DNA of 64,000 bases from Litoreibacter arenae DSM 19593 (GTDB lineage: Bacteria; Pseudomonadota; Alphaproteobacteria; Rhodobacterales; Rhodobacteraceae), in NCBI RefSeq assembly GCF_000442275.2, contig NZ_KE557306.1, positions 319,342-383,341 of the forward strand. The letters run 5' to 3'. Below the pieces are notes generated by a model. The model made no database searches. It was not told the DNA's origin and saw nothing but the letters and a program-made list of their open reading frames with translations. The position numbers and the translations under genes are program-made. Below, piece by piece: positions 36,957 through 46,890 of the stretch. The number at the start of each line of letters is the position of its first letter. The first letter of the stretch is position 1.

Positions 36957-37996
36957 GCTGGAACGGCGACAGGCGTGGACGAAAGCACGCGGCTCGTGGC
37001 CCACGCGCCCGCGATTATGCTTGCCAGCGCGATCAGCGCCGCGACGCTCAACGCGGCGGAGCCGCTGAGCCCCGCGCCGACTGTGCAGCCACCTGCAAGG
37101 ACTCCGCCGAAGCCCATAAGCACTGCGCCAGAGGCATAACGCGTCGTCTCTGCGGGATTGGCGAAGGACACGGCCTGCAACTCGCCACGCACTGCCGCAC
37201 TGACGAAACTGCCGGCAAAGATACCGCCGATAAATCCGGTGCCGAAGCCCGCCGGCACCGCTGTGGAGGCGATGACCCAGAACAACGTGTCGGCCCATGG
37301 CAGCGTGAAAGCCGCGGATTGAACGGCCAGCGGGTCGAACTCGTCAAACAGCAAGACGCTTGTGGTGGCCCAGCCTAAAACAGGAACAAGGCCGATGATG
37401 CCGCCCAACAGCACATGCTGCCAAGCAGGGCGGAAGCGCCAGATCAGCCATACGGCTGCGAGAACGGCCAGCGCGCCGCTTAGTGCAGCGCCGCCGGGAA
37501 GGTCAGCAAGTGAGGTGAACGGAAGTTCGACCGTGACGGAGCCCAAGGTAGTGCGCACGGGTGCAAGCACGCCTTTCAGCATGGCGTGGGCGGTGATTGC
37601 AAAGACCAGCAGCACCATGACCGCACGCAGGTTGCCGGTGGCGCTGAGGACCGTCAGGCGGGACACGCAGCCGCGCGTCAGGACCATGCCAGCGCCGAAG
37701 GCCGCGCCGCCGATGACGATGGCCGCAATGGCAAGGTCACTGGCCAGCAGGCGATGGTCTTCGATTGCGACCAAGCCGTAGAACTGCGCAAGTTGGAACG
37801 CCAAAATGGCCGTTGCGAAAGCGGTGACCCAAACCGCACCCGCGGTCCCGCGATCATCGCTGTCACCTGCAACTGCGCGGCGCAGGCAGAAGCGCGAGAT
37901 TTGGGCGGCGACGCCAAAAACCAGGCCAAGGCCAAGCCCGAACAGCAATTGCAGGGTGCGGGCATCAAGGCCCCAATCATAAGTTTCCAGCAGCAT
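36953..37996 (-). CDS. YeeE/YedE family (thiosulfate/sulfur) transporter
   Basis: A 347-aa membrane protein with about nine helices. Conserved Cys residues are present in the family contexts SRFCLRRA (about residue 37), TRGCVSRL (about 109) and GGCTVGAGLSG (about 304), which relay thiosulfate in TsuA/YeeE proteins. It could import thiosulfate for cysteine synthesis or sulfur oxidation; no TusA-like partner is next to it. It is placed inverted between ppk1 and ppx, and its stop codon overlaps the ppk1 stop through the palindrome CTAG. Confidence 0.85.
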   Translation of the reverse strand: MLLETYDWGLDARTLQLLFGLGLGLVFGVAAQISRFCLRRAVAGDSDDRGTAGAVWVTAFATAILAFQLAQFYGLVAIEDHRLLASDLAIAAIVIGGAAFGAGMVLTRGCVSRLTVLSATGNLRAVMVLLVFAITAHAMLKGVLAPVRTTLGSVTVELPFTSLADLPGGAALSGALAVLAAVWLIWRFRPAWQHVLLGGIIGLVPVLGWATTSVLLFDEFDPLAVQSAAFTLPWADTLFWVIASTAVPAGFGTGFIGGIFAGSFVSAAVRGELQAVSFANPAETTRYASGAVLMGFGGVLAGGCTVGAGLSGSAALSVAALIALASIIAGAWATSRVLSSTPVAVPA

Positions 37997-38219
37997 GGTC
38001 GTTCTCCGAATGAATCGTACGCGGGATATCGGTCTAGATCGTGCACTGTCAAACGTGCAGATAGGGAAGAAATTTTCATAACCCAGCTCGTTTTAGAAAG
38101 TTGTTCTACGCAAGTCTGATGCTCATCATCAACGTAGCGGTGGTGGGCCGCTCTAGAGTTTCCGGTCCTTATCTCAGCGCAATTGCAGTTTCTGGAGCCG
38201 GTGGTCCTTTCGCATTGAC

Positions 38220-39803
38220 GTGCCACCCTGCAAGCCGCCATTGTCCCGTAAACCGACGAACCGACAGCGGGACGAGCTTTTGGACGGATATCACGATGAA
38301 GACGGCCCCTTCGGGCGCCCCTTGTTCAACGACCCGAAAGCCAAGGCTCTCAAACGTGTGGGCGCCATTGACGTGGGCTCCAACTCGGTGCGGATGGTCG
38401 TATTTGACGGCGCGGCGCGTAGCCCCGCATATTTCTTTAACGAAAAAGTAATGGCCGGATTGGGCGCGGGCTTGTCGGAGACGGGCCATCTCAACCCCGA
38501 GGGCCGCGACCGCGCCTTGGCGGCGCTATGTCGTTTTTCACTTTTGGCGAAGGGGATGGGCGTGTCACCGATGACCTGCGTGGCCACCGCCGCTGTCCGC
38601 GACGCCGCCGATGGTGAGGACTTTCGCGCCGACGTCGCTCGGGAAACAGGGTTGAACCTGTGGGTCGCTGAAGGCAGCGAGGAAGCAAGGCTTTCCGCGC
38701 AGGGCGTGTTTCTGGGCTGGCCGACAGCGCGCGGGTTGATGTGTGACATCGGCGGCTCGTCGATGGAACTGGCGGAGCTTGGGGATGGCGTCGTCGGCAG
38801 GCGCGTGTCGTCCCAGATCGGCCCTTTGAAGCTGATGAGCATGAAGGGCGGGGCCAAGGCGCGCAAGGCTTTGATCGACGAGACCATCGACGACCTGCGT
38901 GAGCAGATCGACGGGGACTACGATACGTTGTTTCTGGTCGGCGGCTCCTGGCGGGCAATCGCACGGCTCGATATGGAGCGCCGCGGCTACCCTTTGAAGG
39001 TGCTGCATGAATACCGGATGACCGCGAAATCCATCCTGCAAACCGTCAAGTGGATTAGCGAATTTTCCGTGGATGAGCTACGTGCCATGACCGGCAACTC
39101 TGAGGCGCGAATGCGGCTTGTTCCGATTGCGTCTCAGGTGCTGAAATCGCTGATCTTGCGGTTCAAGCCCAAGTCCGTTGCGGTGTCCAGCTATGGTATC
39201 CGCGAGGGGCTTTTGTACGAGCAAATGCCGTTCGAGTTGAAGCGACGCGACCCATTGATCGAAGCCTGCCGTTACGACGAGGCGATGAACGCGCGTATTC
39301 CCGGCTTCGGCAAGTTCTTGTATCGCTTTATTGAACCGCTGTTCAGCAAGGCGTCGCCGGAGCGTATCCGCTTGGTCAAGGCCGCCTGTTTGCTGCACGA
39401 TGTCAGTTGGCGGGCGCATCCCGACTACCGCGCAGAGGTGTGCTTCGACAACGCCACCCGCGCCAATTTCGGCGGGCTGGATCACCAGGGACGCATATTC
39501 CTTGGGGTAGCACTACTGCACCGCTACAAAAACTCCCGCGCCGGAACCCGCTTTCAGGAGCTGTTCGAGTTGCTGCCCGAGAAAGATCTGCGTGATGCGG
39601 AAGTTTTGGGCAAGGCTATGCGGTTCGGTGCCATGTTCTCGGTGCAACGGCCTGAACTTATGGGCCAGCTTAAGTGGCATCCCAAAAAACGGCTGTTGAA
39701 GTTGAAGCTCCACCCCGACACCAAAGCCCTGTTCGGAGAGGTCGCGCAGGCTCGCTTCGCCTCGCTTGCGTCGTCGCTGAACGCGGAGACGCTGGTTAGC
39801 TGA
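38220..39803 (+). CDS. ppx: Exopolyphosphatase (Ppx/GppA family)
   Basis: A 527-aa Ppx/GppA phosphatase that releases phosphate from polyphosphate ends or converts pppGpp to ppGpp. The ASKHA fold phosphate-binding motifs are GAIDVGSNSVRMVVFDG (about 48-64) and LMCDIGGSSMELAEL. The C-terminal HD-like region carries CLLHDVSWRAHPDYRAE. The start is GTG 38220; the next in-frame candidates lie inside a Lys/Arg-rich segment, so the start is not certain. It pairs functionally with ppk1 upstream although yeeE intervenes. The 223 bases before it serve both ppx and yeeE. Confidence 0.9.
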   Translation: MPPCKPPLSRKPTNRQRDELLDGYHDEDGPFGRPLFNDPKAKALKRVGAIDVGSNSVRMVVFDGAARSPAYFFNEKVMAGLGAGLSETGHLNPEGRDRALAALCRFSLLAKGMGVSPMTCVATAAVRDAADGEDFRADVARETGLNLWVAEGSEEARLSAQGVFLGWPTARGLMCDIGGSSMELAELGDGVVGRRVSSQIGPLKLMSMKGGAKARKALIDETIDDLREQIDGDYDTLFLVGGSWRAIARLDMERRGYPLKVLHEYRMTAKSILQTVKWISEFSVDELRAMTGNSEARMRLVPIASQVLKSLILRFKPKSVAVSSYGIREGLLYEQMPFELKRRDPLIEACRYDEAMNARIPGFGKFLYRFIEPLFSKASPERIRLVKAACLLHDVSWRAHPDYRAEVCFDNATRANFGGLDHQGRIFLGVALLHRYKNSRAGTRFQELFELLPEKDLRDAEVLGKAMRFGAMFSVQRPELMGQLKWHPKKRLLKLKLHPDTKALFGEVAQARFASLASSLNAETLVS

Positions 39804-39842
39804 CGGAGCCTACTTGGCCGGGGTTTGACGGGGACCGAGGGC

Positions 39843-40238
39843 TTACTCCGTTGTTTTCCCGTCAAAGTGCTCGTCAGACGCTTCGGCCTCTGCCTTGGTG
39901 GGGTGGAGGGTGCCATCCATATGTTCGGGCGGGCCATAAATCGTGTAAAGCCGCAAAGGTTCTGTCCCTGTATTGACCACGTTGTGCTTGGCTCCGGCGG
40001 GAACGATTACGCCGTCATCGGCTTTGACCGCATTTGCAACCCCGTCGATCCAGACCTCGCCAACTCCGGTTTCGAACCGGAAGAACTGGTCGTGCCCATC
40101 ATGCACTTCCTCGCCTATATCCTCGCCTGGCTTAATCGCCATGAGCACCAGTTGAAGGTTCTTCCCCGTATATAGGACCTGACGAAAATTGTTGTTCTCT
40201 TCAGTCAGTAATTCGATGTTGTCTACAAAGCCCTTCAT
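39843..40238 (-). CDS. Cupin domain protein
   Basis: A 131-aa single-domain cupin. The first motif region contains EVHDGHDQFFRFETGVGEVWIDG and the second NVVNTGTEPLRLYTIYGPPEH. Two His and a Glu are positioned for metal binding. Small cupins of this type are often sugar isomerases, mannose-6-phosphate-like or oxidoreductases, so no reaction is proposed. It is convergent with ppx (39 bases apart) and divergent from proS. Confidence 0.82.
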   Translation of the reverse strand: MKGFVDNIELLTEENNNFRQVLYTGKNLQLVLMAIKPGEDIGEEVHDGHDQFFRFETGVGEVWIDGVANAVKADDGVIVPAGAKHNVVNTGTEPLRLYTIYGPPEHMDGTLHPTKAEAEASDEHFDGKTTE

Positions 40239-40513
40239 GGCGGGAGCCTCCTGTTTGTGTGGACTGGCGCCTCGATAAGAGGCGTCAGATTTGATCTTAC
40301 ATTACAGACCATTACGTGGGGTCTCATTAATCTTAATCAAGACGCGCTTCGTTGCGCCAAAAGCGCCCGCATGAGGGCTTGGGAGGACATTCGCGAAGCC
40401 CGTCAACTGTGTTGCCCGATCGTAAACGCTGAAAAACCGCGCAGCCCAACTTGGCAAGGGGCGGGCATTGGCGTAACTCGTGGGTAACCACTCATGAGAG
40501 AGATCCAGTACCC

Positions 40514-41866
40514 ATGCGCATGTCCCGCTATTTTCTGCCCGTCCTGAAAGAAACACCGTCCGAGGCGCAGATCGTGTCGCATCGCTACATGCTGCGGGCG
40601 GGAATGATCAAGCAGGCCTCCGCCGGTATCTATTCGTGGCTGCCTTTGGGCTACAAGGTCCTGAAAAAGATCGAAAACATCGTGCATGAAGAGCAGGCCC
40701 GCGCAGGCCACCTGCCGATGTTGATGCCGACCATCCAGTCTGCCGACCTGTGGCGCGAAAGTGGGCGGTATGACGACTACGGCGAAGAGATGCTGCGCAT
40801 CAAGGATCGCCATGACCGCGACATGCTGTTCACGCCTACTGCCGAGGAGCTGATCACCGACATCTTTCGCGCCCATGTCGGCAGCTATAAGGACTTGCCG
40901 CTGACCATGTACCAGATTCAGTGGAAATTCCGTGACGAGGTCCGCCCGCGCTTCGGCGTCATGCGGGGCCGCGAGTTCTACATGAAGGACGGCTACAATT
41001 TTGACCTGACCAAGGAAGACGCGTTGCACGCCTATAACCGTCACCTCGTCAGCTATCTGCGCACTTATGAGCGCATGGGATTGCAGGCAATCCCGATGCG
41101 TGCGGATAGCGGTCCGATCGGCGGCGACGACACTCATGAATTCCTCGTGCTGGCTGACACGGGCGAGTCAGAAGTTTTCTATGACAGCGCGGTGACCGAC
41201 CTGACCTTCGGCGACCGTGACATTGACTATGACGACAAGGCGCAATGCGCCGGGGTGATGGAGGAATTCACCAACCTCTACGCCCGCACGGACGAAACCC
41301 ATGACGAGGCGCTGTTCAACCAGGTCCCGGAAGAGCGCCGCAAGGTCGCGCGCGGCATCGAGGTCGGGCAGATTTTCTACTTCGGGACCAAGTATTCCGA
41401 GGCGATGAAAGCCACGGTGCAGGGGCCGGACGGAAAGCCCGTGCCCGTTCACATGGGCTCGCACGGCATTGGCGTGTCCCGCCTTCTGGGCGCGATCATT
41501 GAGGCCAGCCATGACGACAAGGGCATCATCTGGCCGGAGGGCGTCACACCGTTCCATGTGGGCATTGTCAACCTCAAGCAGGGCGATGATGAGGCGGATG
41601 CGGCATGCGAGTCGCTCTACACGGCACTGACCGCTCTGGGCCTTGAGCCGCTCTATGACGACCGCGACGAGCGGGCAGGGGGCAAGTTCGCCACCATGGA
41701 CCTGATCGGCCTGCCATGGCGCATCACCGTCGGCCCGCGTGGGCTGAAAAACGGCGTGGTCGAACTGACTTCGCGGCGCACCGGCGAAAGCGAGGAACTG
41801 TCTCCGGAAGAAGCGGTGAAGAAAGTGGCGGCGATTTACGGCACCACGTCAGAGAAAGTCGTATAA
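40514..41866 (+). CDS. proS: Proline--tRNA ligase, short form
   Basis: A 450-aa class II aminoacyl-tRNA synthetase attaching proline to tRNA-Pro. N-terminus [19 protein letters not shown], motif 1 region [20 protein letters not shown], motif 2 [23 protein letters not shown] and motif 3 [15 protein letters not shown] are visible; the C-terminal anticodon-binding domain is at about 350-450. The INS editing domain of the Escherichia coli-type enzyme is absent, as in many Alphaproteobacteria. ATG 40514 is chosen; GAGAG lies 8-12 bases upstream. No riboswitch is seen in the 275 bases upstream. Confidence 0.96.
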   Translation: MRMSRYFLPVLKETPSEAQIVSHRYMLRAGMIKQASAGIYSWLPLGYKVLKKIENIVHEEQARAGHLPMLMPTIQSADLWRESGRYDDYGEEMLRIKDRHDRDMLFTPTAEELITDIFRAHVGSYKDLPLTMYQIQWKFRDEVRPRFGVMRGREFYMKDGYNFDLTKEDALHAYNRHLVSYLRTYERMGLQAIPMRADSGPIGGDDTHEFLVLADTGESEVFYDSAVTDLTFGDRDIDYDDKAQCAGVMEEFTNLYARTDETHDEALFNQVPEERRKVARGIEVGQIFYFGTKYSEAMKATVQGPDGKPVPVHMGSHGIGVSRLLGAIIEASHDDKGIIWPEGVTPFHVGIVNLKQGDDEADAACESLYTALTALGLEPLYDDRDERAGGKFATMDLIGLPWRITVGPRGLKNGVVELTSRRTGESEELSPEEAVKKVAAIYGTTSEKVV

Positions 41867-41867
41867 A

Positions 41868-42701
41868 ATGAGCGGATTAAGTGACGCTATCAAGGCATGG
41901 AACAAACGTCGCAGGCGCAAGCGTGGTGCTGTACGCACGACGCGACGAGTAGAGCGCGCGGCAGCAATGCCAAATTCCGTGCCATGGCCGGAGGTCGAAG
42001 CCTTGTTCGCTAAGTTTGCTCCCATGCAGACAGAGCACTCGCTAGTACGCATCGGTCCCGATTTCGACGGGGGATATCTTGTGCCTGACGATCTTGACGG
42101 GCTTGCGGCAGTGTTTTCTCCGGGTGTGTCGGACACGTTGGGCTTTGATCTGGAAATGGCCGACCGTGTGGAAGCCTGCTATCTGGCGGATGCGTCGATC
42201 GACCCGCCCGAGGGCATGACGTCGAACATGACTTTCGAGAAGAAATTTCTGGGGGCTCAGGACGGCGGTGATTTTATCACTTTGGACAGCTGGGTTGGTG
42301 CACGATCCGATGCGGGGCAGGACCTGCTGCTACAGATGGATATCGAGGGGGCCGAATATGACGTGCTCAACGCCGCATCCGACGACATTCTGTCCCGTTT
42401 CCGGATCATTGTGATCGAATATCACGACCTTGATAAGGTTTTCGATCGGGAGCAATTCGACAAAATGTCGGCCACCGTCACGCGTTTGGCAAAGACCCAT
42501 GTTTTGTGTCACTTGCACAGCAACAATGTGGTCCCCAACTTTCACATCAAAGGTCGTGAGGTCGCCAGGCTCGTCGAGGCGACCTATCTGCGACGAGACA
42601 GGATCAAGGCAGCGACCAAACCTGCACAGGTTCCGCACCCATTGGACCAAAGGAACGTGGAGGAGAACGATGATGTGCCCACACCGTCCTTCTGGAAGTA
42701 A
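41868..42701 (+). CDS. FkbM-family methyltransferase-like protein
   Basis: A 277-aa protein with a basic N-terminus (NKRRRRKRG) and an FkbM-like core: DFDGGYLVPDDLDG, then LLLQMDIEGAEYDVLNAASD, which is the acidic DIEGAE motif of that methyltransferase family. The residues that would bind S-adenosylmethionine in typical members are not all evident, so activity is uncertain. Possible role is O-methylation of a sugar in a surface glycan, judged from the two glycosyltransferase genes that follow. It starts one base after the proS stop. Confidence 0.7.
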   Translation: MSGLSDAIKAWNKRRRRKRGAVRTTRRVERAAAMPNSVPWPEVEALFAKFAPMQTEHSLVRIGPDFDGGYLVPDDLDGLAAVFSPGVSDTLGFDLEMADRVEACYLADASIDPPEGMTSNMTFEKKFLGAQDGGDFITLDSWVGARSDAGQDLLLQMDIEGAEYDVLNAASDDILSRFRIIVIEYHDLDKVFDREQFDKMSATVTRLAKTHVLCHLHSNNVVPNFHIKGREVARLVEATYLRRDRIKAATKPAQVPHPLDQRNVEENDDVPTPSFWK

Positions 42702-42731
42702 AGTCTTTCAACCCCGTTCAGTGTCATAATA

Positions 42732-43637
42732 GTGTCGGGTCCACCTAACCAGTTTGAACCTCCGCTGTTCTCTGTCGTCACGGTGACGTTCAACCTTGTA
42801 GAGGGCGGAAGATCAGCGTCCATCCGGCGGGCGGCAGAAAGCCTTTGGGCGCAGAACTTTCATTCCGTTGAACACATAGTTCAGGATGGCGGGTCGAATG
42901 ATGGAACGCAGACGCTGCTTGGAGCTATCGTCGCAGACGCCTCGGATCATGTCCCGACCTATCTTGAAAGCGAACCGGACAAGGGGATTTACGACGGCAT
43001 GAACCGCGCCGTCGCGCGCGCGAACGGGCGCTACGTTATCTTTTTGAACTCTGACGATTTGCTGGGCGAGCCGGATGCCCTTCAAAAGCTGGCGGAGCCC
43101 CTGAAGGCCGGAGATTGCGATTTTGCTTTTGGATTGACCGCGATGATTGATCCCGACACCGGGGCGCGAAAACTGCTTAGCAGACCTTCCCTGGAGGCGG
43201 TGCTTCAACGGATGCCTTTCGGTCATAACGCTACCGCGTTCCGGCGCGGCCTGTTCGACGATCTTGGCGGCCACGACCTGTCGTTTCCTGTCGCGAGCGA
43301 CTACGATTTTGTCCTTCGAATGGTGGCGGCAGGGTCCAAGGGCGAACGGGTCGACGCTGTCGTGAGCCAATTCCTAAAAGGTGGCGCGTCTGCCAATGCC
43401 GAAGCCGTGCGACGGGATTATGCTGCGATCTGGGGCAAAGTATACGGCCCGTGGGTCGACCTATCCGGTGACGATCAGGCGACAAGGGAGCTTTGGCATA
43501 AGGCAGGTCACATGCCATTCCGAATACCTTTCGCGATTTGGCGAAACCGGCAACTCGCGCCCGGCATACGCAGAGCCGCTTGGCACAGTATGATGAAGTC
43601 ACTGCGTAGAACACTCACGGGACGCGGGCTGCGATGA
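42732..43637 (+). CDS. Family 2 glycosyltransferase
   Basis: A 301-aa GT-A-fold enzyme: FSVVTVTFN at about 13-21, IVQDGGSNDGT, YESEPDKGIYDGMNRAVARANG and NSDD (DxD-like metal/nucleotide site). These are typical of GT2 enzymes transferring a sugar from a nucleotide sugar; the acceptor is unknown. The start is GTG 42732 giving MSGPPNQ. It is followed without a gap by the GT25 gene (4-base overlap ATGA), suggesting a co-translated glycan-building pair. Confidence 0.85.
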   Translation: MSGPPNQFEPPLFSVVTVTFNLVEGGRSASIRRAAESLWAQNFHSVEHIVQDGGSNDGTQTLLGAIVADASDHVPTYLESEPDKGIYDGMNRAVARANGRYVIFLNSDDLLGEPDALQKLAEPLKAGDCDFAFGLTAMIDPDTGARKLLSRPSLEAVLQRMPFGHNATAFRRGLFDDLGGHDLSFPVASDYDFVLRMVAAGSKGERVDAVVSQFLKGGASANAEAVRRDYAAIWGKVYGPWVDLSGDDQATRELWHKAGHMPFRIPFAIWRNRQLAPGIRRAAWHSMMKSLRRTLTGRGLR

Positions 43638-44482
43638 CGTTAAACTATCTCTATATTAATCTCGATCGCGTCCCTGAACGTGCTGAGTTCATGGAACAGC
43701 AATTCAAAAGGATGGGTCTTTCCGGTCAACTGAAACGCGTGTCGGCCACGGATGCGCTCACGATGCCGCCCGAGCCGCGCTATCAACCCCATCGGTGGGG
43801 GCCGCGTTGGGAGTTGTCTAAATCCGAAGTCGCGTGTTTCATCAGTCACCGCCGATGTTGGGAAAAGATGCTGGCTGATGATCTGGATCATATCGTGGTG
43901 CTGGAAGACGACGTTTTTGTGTCCGAAGAGTTGGGCGCGGCGGTTGAGGATATTATCTCGCACAGTCCGAAGGATTTTGACGTGGTGAAACTGGACGGTG
44001 TGCCGCAGGTTTGTCTCTACGGTAAGATCATGCCAGTTGGCGGCGGGCGCCATCTGCGTGAGGTCTTGCAGGTGTCCGCCAGCGCCGCTTGCTATCTTGT
44101 GTCGCGTCGGGGGGCGGAACGGCTTGTAGTTGAGTCTGAGCAATTTTGCGATCATCTGGATGACTTCATCTTTAATCCCGCGTCCGGTCGAACGATCCTG
44201 CAACTGGACCCGGCCGTCGCCGTGCAGGCGATTTGGTCGGAACAGCCTAATATTGAAACCATTGGCGAGACCGTCAAGACGAGCGAGCGGACGCAGGATC
44301 CGAAGATAAACCCGCAGAAATCCAAAGGCCCCGTTTTGTATCGCTTGTTGAAAGATTTGAAGCGCAACGCTCGAAAGCTGTCACGGAAACTCTATCGTGA
44401 CCGTGCGTTACTTGCTTCTGGTGGTTTGATCGGGACACCGCGATTGGCGGCGGATTTGGGGCAGTATAAAAAGCCTTTCTGA
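43634..44482 (+). CDS. Family 25 glycosyltransferase (LPS core-type)
   Basis: A 282-aa protein beginning MTLNYLYINLDRVPERAEFM with the GT25 pattern: ACFISHRRCWEKMLADDLDH and IVVLEDDVFVSEE (ED-D motif). Members add galactose or related sugars to lipooligosaccharide core. ATG 43634 overlaps the stop of the preceding GT2 gene. The C-terminal 60 residues are basic, which could help peripheral membrane binding. The unit ends with a bidirectional hairpin. Confidence 0.85.
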   Translation: MTLNYLYINLDRVPERAEFMEQQFKRMGLSGQLKRVSATDALTMPPEPRYQPHRWGPRWELSKSEVACFISHRRCWEKMLADDLDHIVVLEDDVFVSEELGAAVEDIISHSPKDFDVVKLDGVPQVCLYGKIMPVGGGRHLREVLQVSASAACYLVSRRGAERLVVESEQFCDHLDDFIFNPASGRTILQLDPAVAVQAIWSEQPNIETIGETVKTSERTQDPKINPQKSKGPVLYRLLKDLKRNARKLSRKLYRDRALLASGGLIGTPRLAADLGQYKKPF

Positions 44483-44494
44483 TCCAGCGAAAAA

Positions 44495-44514
44495 GGGGCG
44501 CCCTGAGGCGCCCC
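44495..44514. terminator. Bidirectional hairpin terminator between GT25 and agcS
   Basis: GGGGCGCC (44495-44502) and GGCGCCCC (44507-44514) form a perfect 8-bp stem with a CTGA loop. Read on the minus strand it is followed directly by TTTTT, so it is a strong terminator for the AgcS gene; on the plus strand the downstream run is weak. Confidence 0.8.
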
Positions 44515-44536
44515 TGTTCAGATTTATGACCGCTGC

Positions 44537-46102
44537 CTAGTGGACGAACTTCTTGATCTCGCCCGATTTCAGGCGAGCGCTGTAGGAGGCGAGCTCCTTG
44601 CGGACCAGCTTCATCAGGAAGTAGAGGCAGAAGATGTTGACCACCGCCATGGCGAAGATTGCCGCGTCGGAGAAGTCGATCACCGGCCCAAGCGAGGCCG
44701 CCGCACCGATCACGATGAACACGCAGAAGATCAGCTTGAACACCAGTTCAGTGGTTTTGCCTTCACCGAACAGATAGGTCCACGCTTTCAGGCCGTAATA
44801 GCTCCACGAGATCATGGTCGAGAACGCGAACAGGACAACGGCAATCACCAGCACGTAAGGGAACCAGCCGATGGCCGATCCGAACGCCGCCGACGTCAGG
44901 GCGACGCCGCTGTTGCCGTCCAAGGTCGCAATCGCATTGCCCGCTTCGTTGAGAACGTAGTTGCCCGTTGCCGGGTCGACGATCAGCTGCTGGGAGATCA
45001 CGATGACCAACGCCGTCATGGTACAGATGACCACGGTGTCGATAAGCGGCTCCAGCAGGGAGACGAAGCCTTCCGTGATCGGCTCTTTGGTTTTCACCGC
45101 AGAGTGTGCAATCGCCGCAGAGCCGACACCTGCCTCGTTCGAGAAAGCGGCCCGTTTGAACCCTTGGATCAGCGCGCCGACAAAGCCGCCTGCCACGCCC
45201 AGACCGGTGAAGGCCCCTGCGAAAATCTGGCCGAAGGCCCAGCCGATTTTGTCGTAATTGACCAGCAAGATGATCAAGGCCGCGCCGACATAGAGGATGC
45301 CCATGAAGGGAACCACCTTCTCGGTCACAGCGGCAATGGATTTGACGCCGCCCACGATCACGGCGAAGACCACGCCTGCAAAGATGATGCCTGTGATCCA
45401 GCCGGGATACTCACCGACGATACCCGAGATCTGCGCGTGTGCCTGATTGGCTTGGAACATATTTCCGCCGCCCAAAGCGCCAAGGATACAGAAGACCGAG
45501 AACAATACCGCAAGGATTTTACCGCCTGGCAGACCCAGTTCGGTAAAGCCCTTGGAGATGTAGTACATCGGCCCGCCCGAGACGGTGCCGTCTGGGTATT
45601 CGTTGCGGTATTTCACGCCCAACGTACATTCGGTGAACTTGGACGCCATGCCCAGAAGACCCGCAAGGATCATCCAGAACGTGGCCCCCGGCCCCCCGAT
45701 GCCTACGGCCACAGCGACACCGGCGATATTGCCGAGGCCCACGGTGCCCGAAAGTGCGGTTGCAAGTGCCTGAAAGTGGCTAACCTCGCCTGCGTCATTC
45801 GGGTCGGAATAGTCGCCCTTCACCAAGGCGATCGCATGGCCGAAAAAACGGAACTGTACGAACGCAAAATAGGCAGTAAAGACCGCCGCGCCGACGACAA
45901 GCCACATGACGATCCATGGAAAGGGCTGCCCCATTATGTTGAAGGGCAGCGGCGCGAAGATGAAGTTGACGAACGGGCCTGTGGCAGTCGCGAACGCCGC
46001 GTTCACGCGCTGGTCGAGGCTTTGCGCCTCCTGTGCCAAGGCAGGAGCGGCAGACGCCGCCAGCAATGCGGCGGATGCCGCGAATTGGGTGATACGTGTC
46101 AT
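44537..46102 (-). CDS. agcS: Alanine/glycine:cation symporter (AgcS family)
   Basis: A 521-aa membrane protein with about 10-11 helices. It starts with a signal-like helix (MTRITQFAASAALLAASAAP) and has the AGCS family blocks TALSGTVGLGNIAGVAVAV, GPGATFWMILAGLLGMASKF and RAAFSNEAGVGSAAIAHSAV. These import alanine or glycine with Na+ or H+. It follows the Usp gene by 10 bases on the same strand and is probably co-transcribed. Confidence 0.92.
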   Translation of the reverse strand: MTRITQFAASAALLAASAAPALAQEAQSLDQRVNAAFATATGPFVNFIFAPLPFNIMGQPFPWIVMWLVVGAAVFTAYFAFVQFRFFGHAIALVKGDYSDPNDAGEVSHFQALATALSGTVGLGNIAGVAVAVGIGGPGATFWMILAGLLGMASKFTECTLGVKYRNEYPDGTVSGGPMYYISKGFTELGLPGGKILAVLFSVFCILGALGGGNMFQANQAHAQISGIVGEYPGWITGIIFAGVVFAVIVGGVKSIAAVTEKVVPFMGILYVGAALIILLVNYDKIGWAFGQIFAGAFTGLGVAGGFVGALIQGFKRAAFSNEAGVGSAAIAHSAVKTKEPITEGFVSLLEPLIDTVVICTMTALVIVISQQLIVDPATGNYVLNEAGNAIATLDGNSGVALTSAAFGSAIGWFPYVLVIAVVLFAFSTMISWSYYGLKAWTYLFGEGKTTELVFKLIFCVFIVIGAAASLGPVIDFSDAAIFAMAVVNIFCLYFLMKLVRKELASYSARLKSGEIKKFVH

Positions 46103-46112
46103 GTCAGCCCCC

Positions 46113-46550
46113 TTAGTTGACGACCGTGACGGGCACGCTGGCCTCCATCACGAGGTTGGCGGTCGAGCTGCCGAAGATGCGCTTGGACAGGCCGGATTCA
46201 GTAGAGCGTGCAACGATGATCTGCGACGCACCCGCTTCCTTTGCGATGTCATTGAGCGTGTCGGCGACGTTGCCGTGCCGAACCTTACCGGTGGCAGACA
46301 ATCCGCTATCGGTCAGCGCTTTGACCGCCGGGGCCACGACGCGTTCCTGCGCAGTGGAGATTTCCTCTTCCCGGCGCTTGTGCCGCTGCGCGTTTTCCTC
46401 CGCCGTCTGGAAGGAATAGGGCGACCATTCAATAACATAGACCACCAGCAGCTCACACGAGCCAATCTGCGCGGCGAGGGTTTTGGCGAACTCGAGCGCA
46501 CGCTCACCAGAGCTGTGCCCGTCGAGGCCGACTACCAATTTAGTTGACAT
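46113..46550 (-). CDS. Universal stress protein family
   Basis: A 145-aa UspA-fold protein (MSTKLVVGLDGHSSGERAL, GNVADTLNDIAKEAGASQIIVARST). The C-terminal ATP-binding pattern is partly kept: GSSTANLVMEA fits the GS part, but the first glycine of GxxG is replaced by Ser/Thr/Glu context (RSTESG), so nucleotide binding is uncertain. Met 46550 is chosen because the upstream frame does not resemble Usp. It is the first gene of the Usp-agcS pair. Confidence 0.85.
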   Translation of the reverse strand: MSTKLVVGLDGHSSGERALEFAKTLAAQIGSCELLVVYVIEWSPYSFQTAEENAQRHKRREEEISTAQERVVAPAVKALTDSGLSATGKVRHGNVADTLNDIAKEAGASQIIVARSTESGLSKRIFGSSTANLVMEASVPVTVVN

Positions 46551-46890
46551 ATCTGTCTCCCGTTTCGATCGCCCTTGACTATTCCTGCGCGTCGGCGAGA
46601 GACCTGTGGCTTCTGCGTTGAAGGCTTCGGCGCAAGCAGGCGGTCGGGTTTTTGTATGGTCTCTCACAAATAAGTGTAGTCGATTCCCGAAGTCTGCGAA
46701 GGCTATTCCATCGCGAAAGCCGTGAAATGCGCTCAATTGACGGTCAAATGCGGGAAAATTGCCCGTTTGAGCCCTTTGCGGTCAGATTGCGCTGCACACC
46801 GCTGCATCGGCACGACTTCGCTGGCAAAGGCTTGACCCCCCACAAAGATCAGCGCAAACGTGGCCGCAAAATGCCAGCAGGAGAGCGCCG
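46551..46890. other. 340-bp divergent intergenic region
   Basis: No gene is supported. A weak promoter candidate for the Usp-agcS unit lies on the minus strand (-35 TTCGCA at 46695-46700, -10 TACACT at 46673-46678, spacer 16). For the Lol genes TTGACC at 46832-46837 is -35-like but no matching -10 is found. Confidence 0.4.

Noticed and set aside
40239-40513. T-box or other leader before proS
   Set aside because: No stable hairpin series or antiterminator bulge was visible; T-boxes are not typical of this group.
44540-46120. 526-codon plus-strand frame over agcS
   Set aside because: Shadow of the symporter gene; charged, repetitive composition typical of antisense frames.
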